A stretch of DNA of 64,000 bases from Neodontobutis hainanensis. Its lineage: Eukaryota > Chordata > Actinopteri > Gobiiformes > Odontobutidae. This document shows positions 58,966 to 64,000 of the stretch, piece after piece (position 1 is the stretch's first letter; the number at the start of each line of letters is the position of its first letter). The DNA lies in the NCBI GenBank assembly GCA_024349245.1, contig JALDNG010000806.1, forward strand, positions 1-64,000, in the 5' to 3' direction. The notes beneath the pieces were generated by a model that ran no database searches, was not told the DNA's origin, and saw only the letters and a list, made by a program, of their open reading frames with translations. A program made the position numbers and the translations under genes.

Positions 58966-59909
58966 TCAATAGGATAGTCCACATTGTCCCCATGAACACA
59001 GCACACTTTCACCTTCACTGAAAAGTGACATCTCTGGGCAGACAGTCTTCTCTAATGAGGGGCTACTCCCCGAGTCTAAAAGGGCAACATGTGGTTTGTT
59101 ATTGATGATAACACACACAGTTCTTCCTTCATCAATAATTGGTGGTGCCCCTTCTTCTAAGACACCTTGAGGTTGTGGGGCCAAACACAGGTAGGTCTTG
59201 CTGACCTGCTGCTCTGGGCACTCTGCTCTAATGTGACCAGTCCGACCACATGAGCCACATATTACAGGGCCTTTGTGCTTTAACTCTCTGAACCTAAGGC
59301 CAGTGTCATTTGTGAACGGAGGTCTAGGGACTTTATTATTGTACCCACTCCCGCCCCCAGGTTTACTCACTGAAGGAGGAGTTGAAATAGCCTTAAAGGA
59401 GACAGAGCCTTTAAAAGGGCGCCATGCTGACAAAAAAGCCTCTGCCAACTCTGCAGCTTCTCCTGATGTTGATGGGTTGCGCTTCTTAATCCAGGTGCGT
59501 AGGCCTGTGTCCAACACTCTCAAAAATTGCTCCAGTACAATAGCATCCCCAATCTGCTCTCTTGTTTTCTCCCTCAGCATCATCCACTTGTCATATAGAT
59601 CCCTCAGGTGAGACTGCAGCTCCCTGGGCGTCTCATCCTCCTTCACGCCTGTGGACCGGAACCACATCCTGTAGGTCTCTGCACTTATTTCAAACTTCTC
59701 CAGCACTGCCTTCTTTACTTTGTCATAATCTATTGTTTCATTCATGTCCATAAGCACATATGCAGCTCATGCCTTGCTATTGAAGAGTGGGGCCAGACTG
59801 GCGCTGCGAGCTGGCGACAGAGAGCCCTCTGCAGGAGCTGCTACTGCACCTATCACAGACTGATGGTCCGAACGCTCTGCTTTCACCTCCTGTGAAGCTG
59901 ATTCACCTG
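58966..59909 (-). pseudogene. Gypsy gag (SCAN-like capsid) and protease
   Basis: Frame 59,757-58,966, with homologous text upstream to about 59,909 past a TGA at roughly 59,767-59,769. The capsid part (ETYRMWFRSTGVKEDETPRE, REKTREQIGDAIVLEQFLRV, LRTWIKKRNPSTSGEAAEL) follows the SCAN-domain pattern (..FR.F......PREALS.L.ELC..WL.P...TKEQILELLVLEQFL..LP..LQ.WV....P.SGEEAV.L). A CCHC zinc knuckle (CGSCGRTGHIRAEC, about 59,215-59,260) follows, then VALLDSGSS, the protease active site (about 59,065-59,095). The SCAN domain of tetrapod transcription factors is thought to derive from a Gmr1-like gag, which fits the integrase-first order here. Confidence 0.82.
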
Positions 59910-61470
59910 TAATGTAATCAAATACACTTTAAAACTGACATTATGAATAAAAAAGGTCAAACTACCAGACACTACTAAGACCAAACATGTGTATTGAACA
60001 TTTTATATAAACTGTCCAAAATAAAACCACACTTAAAATATATACCAAAAAAAGATTAAAGCTAGTTATTTTGACTTTAAAAATTCAACATTCTGCCTTT
60101 ATGTTTCTTATTAAAATGCATCCAAATGCTACATGGTTTAAAGTCTTTCACTTTGGTGCAATGATCTACTGCTGCTACAAGATTCTGTAGCCATCTTTAA
60201 AAAACAACTGAAAACACACTCTTCCATCAACACCTGACTGACAAACACTGACAAACACTGACTTCTACTTCCTGTCGATCGATTCCTTCTCTTTAAAAAA
60301 AATTAATCTTACCTTTCTTTAGCTGTGTAAACTGTGCTGGGTTGGTGCACTTATGCTTTTTTCTGTTTTCTGTTGTTTCTGTTGTGTTGTTAAAGAAAAA
60401 AGAACATCTATTAATGTTATTTCAGACATTTATTTTTAAAAGTGAAATATACAAAGTGAAGTGTTGGACATATTTATTTTAGACAACAGGAACTGTAAAC
60501 TCAAAAATCTCTTTACATTTAAACCTGAAGTTATTATACATCTGTAAAGAACAAGAACTTGACATTCCACTTCCTGTTTCCACATTTCATCAGCTCTTAT
60601 CCTCAGCTGCGACTGTGACCTGACAACTTTTATTTGTTAAATGTGTGACTTAAACAATTGGGTACAATAAAATGTAATTATAAAAGATTATATAAGGCTT
60701 AAGAATCTTGTAAATAAACACATGCATTGTGTTGGTGTCATATAAAACAAAGCAAGCAGTGCCTAAAACCAAACTAAATCAGTAGAAAACAAGTTTTTTT
60801 CTTGTACATGTGCATGGTACTAGGCTAGTTCTATGAATACAGGGTGAGTGGAAGTGACTAGGTCACATGACCTGAAAGCTATTGAAAAAAATCCTTTTTT
60901 CTATTTTTTTTACATACAAAATATAAAATAAAATAAAAAATAAGTGGAAAAAGAGATTTGGAGAAAATCCATTTGTTTCTCTTGAAGCTATTGAATCCAC
61001 TTGTGCTGTAATGTCCCGCTGTAAAAGTCTGGTCTGTTCAGAACGAGAGTCCCTCTGAGGCTGGACATCAGCTCAGACACTGAGCTTTAATCAAACCTGA
61101 GTCTGTTTCAAATCTGGTCTTTTGAGAATTATACCAGGTCCTCATTTAAATGCTGGTTTGGAAATGTTTTGACTGGAGGTTTTTTGTGCGCAACAATAAA
61201 ATAGTTATATACAGTATATGATTATATAAATCATTAGACCACACATTTATTATTTGGCTTACATTTAGCTTCTATTCACCAGTGTTACAGCTGGAACACC
61301 ACTGGAGGCAGGGGGGGGGAGGCACAAAGACAGGATGAACTGTGGGGAGAAAGGGAATCGAACCACCAACCTCCCCTACTGCACCTAGCATTTAATTCAT
61401 GTTTACTTCAAAAGTTAAATGTCCTTTTGTGTTATATGCTTTATTAGTAAAATGAAGACAGTTTTGAAAA
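59910..61470. other. Non-coding interval in duplication copy B
   Basis: Paralogous to 33,765-35,320. It includes a LINE 3' end fragment at about 60,155-60,290 and a partial SINE (minus strand, about 61,265-61,385, with GGGAATCGAACCACC) longer than its copy A counterpart. No gene. Confidence 0.6.
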
Positions 61471-61749
61471 TGCACATTGTCTTTAAAATCCCCCACAATG
61501 ACTACACCTAGTTTAAAATTAAATGAAATAATATTGGCTCCATTAATTGTACTGTACCAAACCGAAAACAGTGAGCAAAAAAACAAGGTACATATTAAAC
61601 CGTGGACCGACTGTATTGTTGTATCCCTACAGCCTTTTGTTGTTCATTACTCTGTACGAGGCTCGAGCACATTTGAAATGCTGAGAGCTGTTCTCACACA
61701 GATCCTGAACTTTATACAGCACTGTCCATCCCAGTTCTTCAGGAGCGGG

Positions 61750-62230
61750 TTAAACATGTCTATCAGAGCACTCTACACAAATCCTAGTCTAGGCTCTTGT
61801 TTTGTCCAAACTGGATTATTGCAATGCTATTCTGGCTGGACTCCTGCTGCACAACCAAACCTCTGCAGCTTATCCAGAATGCAGCGCACAACTCCTCTCT
61901 TCATTAGTTACACTGGCTCCTGGTTGAAACTCCGCCCCCTCATATCTTACTCACTAGTACAGATCTATGTTCTACCAGATCCCTGCACTCTGCAAATGAA
62001 CAACGTCTGGTGGTACCATCCCAAAACGAAAAAAATAAAATCACTCTCACGTACTTTCTCTGGATCTGTTCCATTTGGTGGAATGATCTAATGCTGCGAC
62101 AAGATCAGCAGGTTCTGTAGCCATCTTTAAAATACGCCTAAAAACACATCTCTTCCATCAATACCTGACTGACAAACACTGAAGTCTACTTCCTTTCCAT
62201 TGATTCCTACTGTGTTTAAACAAAATTATT
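61750..62230 (+). pseudogene. L2-like LINE C-terminal fragment (copy B)
   Basis: Matches 36,313-36,720 of copy A (GCACTCTACACAAATCCTAG, then TTATTGCAATGCTATTCTGG, then CTCATATCTTACTCACTAGTAC). The RT core present in copy A (35,530-36,313) is absent, so a deletion of about 0.78 kb distinguishes the two copies. Frames are broken. Confidence 0.75.
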
Positions 62231-62793
62231 ATAAATATTATTTTTAGCTGTGGATAATGTGCTGGGTTGCAACTGACTAGTTTTTAGTGCACTTATGCTT
62301 TATGTTACATTGTGTTGTTAAAATTGCTTCTATTTATTTTCCTCACTTGTAAGTCACTCCTGCTCCAGTTCATATGCTTATCCACACACACTTATGACTT
62401 AATGTCTTTAGCTGTATCTCCTATTGTACCATGCTAATCCAAACTAGACAAAGACATCATTTTGCACTACATCTAATCATTGTTCAGGGACACTCTGTCC
62501 TGTACACTTAGTGGCATATACACATAAACCTATTCACATCCATGACTGACACTTCAGCTCATTACATGTCCATCCAAGACCCTGGAGCTGAGAGGCGGGC
62601 ATAATGTACACCTATAAAAACTTAAGAATGCAGAGTCTCATTATGGTCCACACTTCCCCATTTCCACCTCAGCGTGTTGCTTTAGGTGTCGAGAAAAGAC
62701 AATTTAGAGTAAAATATCTCTCCACACAGCTCACATGGTATGCTCAACTCTTGAGTGTGTTCAGAGTAATGTGTCCTGAAAGAACTTGAACTT
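62231..62793. other. Spacer and 3' flank of zinc-finger B
   Basis: Paralogous in large part to 36,740-37,080. It includes the remains of the last two fingers of copy B (about 62,670-62,800), which are out of frame. Confidence 0.55.
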
Positions 62794-63582
62794 CTAAATG
62801 TTTTTCCACAAGTCACAAGAATATGGTCTGTGTCCAGTGTGGATGAGCTGGTGTTGTTCTAAATGACCTGCCCGTGAAAATCTCTTCCCACACTGGTCAC
62901 AGCTGTAGGGCTTCTCTCCAGTGTGGATGCGCTGGTGTAGTTTTAAACTACCTGCCTGTGAAAATGTCTTCCCACACAGGTCACAGCTGTAAGGCTTCTC
63001 TCCAGTGTGGATGCGCTGGTGTTCTTTGAAATGACCTGAATGTGAAAATGTCTTCCCACACAGGTCACAGCTGTAAGGCTTCTCTCCAGTGTGGATGCGC
63101 ATGTGTTGTTTTAAATTACCTGATCGTGAAAATGTCTTCCCACACTGGTCACAGCTGTAAGGCTTCTCTCCAGTGTGGATGACCTGGTGCAGTTTTAAAC
63201 TACCTGCCTGTGAAAATGTCTTCCCACACAGGTCACAGCTGTAAGGCTTCTCTCCAGTGTGGATGCGCTGGTGTTTTTTGAAATGACCTGAATGTGAAAA
63301 TGTCTTCCCACACTGGTCACAGCTGTAAGGCTTCTCTCCAGTATGGATGCGCTGGTGTTGTTTTAAATTACCTGCTTGTGAAAATGTCTTCCCGCACTGG
63401 TCACAGCTGTAAGGCTTCTCTCCAGTGTGGATGCACTTGTGTCTTTTGAGACCCTGCACAGTGGTAAACTTTCTCCCACACAGGTCACAGCTGTAAGGCT
63501 TCTCTCCAGTGTGGGTGAGCTGGTGTCTTTTGAGACACTGAACAGTGGTAAACTTGTTCCCACACTGGTCGCACATGTGCAT
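62794..63582 (-). CDS. C2H2 zinc-finger exon B, 9 intact fingers
   Basis: ATG at 63,580-63,582 (MHMCDQCGNKFTTV..), stop at 62,794-62,796. Nine complete Krueppel-type fingers are joined by HTGEKPYSC linkers. Helices include TTVQCL, SQAGNL, SHSGHF, SRSGNL and SRAGHL. The tenth finger is cut by a 2-nt deletion relative to copy A (TGTGAC-TTGTGG where A has TGTGATCATTGTGG), giving the tail ..SCDLWKNI. A further one-base loss disrupts the eleventh. It is probably a sequence-specific DNA-binding nuclear protein if expressed. The same splice acceptor-like element as copy A precedes it, at about 63,650-63,700. Finger number and helix residues differ from copy A, so the arrays have diverged or been converted since duplication. 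No effector domain is visible in the window. Confidence 0.75.
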   Translation of the reverse strand: MHMCDQCGNKFTTVQCLKRHQLTHTGEKPYSCDLCGRKFTTVQGLKRHKCIHTGEKPYSCDQCGKTFSQAGNLKQHQRIHTGEKPYSCDQCGKTFSHSGHFKKHQRIHTGEKPYSCDLCGKTFSQAGSLKLHQVIHTGEKPYSCDQCGKTFSRSGNLKQHMRIHTGEKPYSCDLCGKTFSHSGHFKEHQRIHTGEKPYSCDLCGKTFSQAGSLKLHQRIHTGEKPYSCDQCGKRFSRAGHLEQHQLIHTGHRPYSCDLWKNI

Positions 63583-64000
63583 TATAGAAGCAGTGGCTGT
63601 CGTCAGCTTCTTTATTTAATTAGAGTTTGCTTCTGACCAAGGATCCCTTATTTCTCTGTAGGAGACAAATGTAAAAGTGAGAAAAAGATCACATTAACAC
63701 AAGTTCTCAACATCTCTCCAACTTGGGGTCAACCAGTTGAACTAAGCAGAAAAAAAAATATATATATATAGGCTCTTGGGATAAGAGAAGAAACATCTTC
63801 ACGTTAAAAACCTTATTCAGATTCCTTTGCTTTAACCTTGCAGAACCTTCACAGACATGTTAAAAAATAACCCATTATTTAGCAACATGTCGAGTATATT
63901 GTACACAATAGTTACTAAAATGTAATGAGAATATTATACCCCCACCCTCCTCCGTCTGCGTCTCGTGTCTTGGATGAAAAAAATAAATTTAAAAAAACGC
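63583..64000. other. Upstream region of zinc-finger B
   Basis: Paralogous to 38,121-38,505, including the acceptor-like site and the TCCTCCGTCTGCG block. It differs by an insertion of AAAAAAAATATATATATATA near 63,750. Window end. Confidence 0.6.

Larger units (their letters stand above)
56804..59909 (-). mobile_element. Gmr1-like Ty3/Gypsy retrotransposon fragment
   Basis: Read on the minus strand the domains come in the order gag capsid, zinc knuckle, aspartic protease, integrase, integrase GPY/F module, reverse transcriptase. Ordinary Ty3/Gypsy elements have the integrase last. Integrase before RT is the diagnostic order of the Gmr1 group described from deuterostomes. The 5' end of gag, everything after the first part of RT (including RNase H) and both LTRs are missing, and there are several frameshifts and stops. 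It lies within duplication copy B and has no counterpart in copy A. Confidence 0.85.
56600..63985. repeat. Segmental duplication copy B
   Basis: Direct, same-orientation copy of 33,200-38,505, interrupted by the Gypsy fragment (56,804-59,909). The right edge reaches the end of the window (last shared phrase TCTCGTGTCTTGGATGAAAA). Confidence 0.85.

Noticed and set aside
59273..59611. Plus-strand frame of 112 codons
   Set aside because: Antisense to the Gypsy gag, whose capsid and zinc-knuckle motifs are clear on the minus strand.

Overview
The window looks like teleost fish nuclear DNA. It holds fish-type retroelements (L2-clade LINEs, a tRNA-derived SINE, a Gmr1-like Ty3/Gypsy fragment), vertebrate-style C2H2 zinc-finger exons, a spliced vertebrate-type KCNH potassium-channel locus, long introns and many microsatellites. 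There is no bacterial gene organisation, and most short open frames are chance or antisense shadows.

Layout. (1) About 1-32,870 is one long tandem array of 17 long repeat units (about 1.5-2.4 kb each). It continues off the left edge and stops in a (TTA)n tract. Each unit carries a perfect CRE palindrome (TGACGTCA), YY1-like CCGCCAT boxes and several CTCF-like GCGCC(A/C)CCTAGTGG boxes. Each also has 1-4 copies of a subrepeat of about 205 bp, hairpins at its ends and a (TTA)n junction. I see no convincing gene in it. (2) About 33.2-38.5 kb and 56.6-64.0 kb are two direct copies of a segmental duplication. Each carries L2 LINE debris and a minus-strand C2H2 zinc-finger exon. Copy A (14 fingers) has an in-frame stop replacing a zinc-binding Cys. 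Copy B (9 intact fingers) has small deletions that break its last two fingers. (3) About 42.66-45.4 kb holds plus-strand exons of an Elk-like KCNH channel spanning S1 to S6. S4 is expanded to eight consecutive RLL triplets by a 9-bp tandem repeat, and two in-frame stops suggest a pseudogene. (4) About 49.8-55.3 kb is a nearly complete but decayed minus-strand L2-clade LINE. Its ORF1 encodes an SGNH/GDSL-type esterase, its ORF2 encodes endonuclease plus reverse transcriptase, and four tandem monomers of about 208 bp lie upstream of ORF1 like a monomeric 5' UTR promoter. (5) About 55.54-56.56 kb is a 1-kb GGAT-type tetranucleotide satellite. (6) About 56.8-59.9 kb is a Ty3/Gypsy fragment lying within duplication copy B. 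Its domain order is gag-protease-integrase-reverse transcriptase, the Gmr1 arrangement, and its capsid resembles the SCAN domain of vertebrate zinc-finger proteins.

How the parts relate. This is a repeat-rich, recently rearranged region. The satellite shows recent block duplication, the zinc-finger segment has been duplicated on both sides of the channel remnant and the LINE, and each copy has taken its own insertions (a SINE in A, the Gypsy fragment in B). The observations most worth following are the S4 repeat expansion, the Gmr1/SCAN-like gag near zinc-finger exons, the regularly spaced regulatory-type motifs in the satellite, the monomeric LINE 5' region and a perfect 28-bp hairpin found in only one duplication copy. 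Splice sites, domain names and motif roles were read by eye; no database search or alignment was run.
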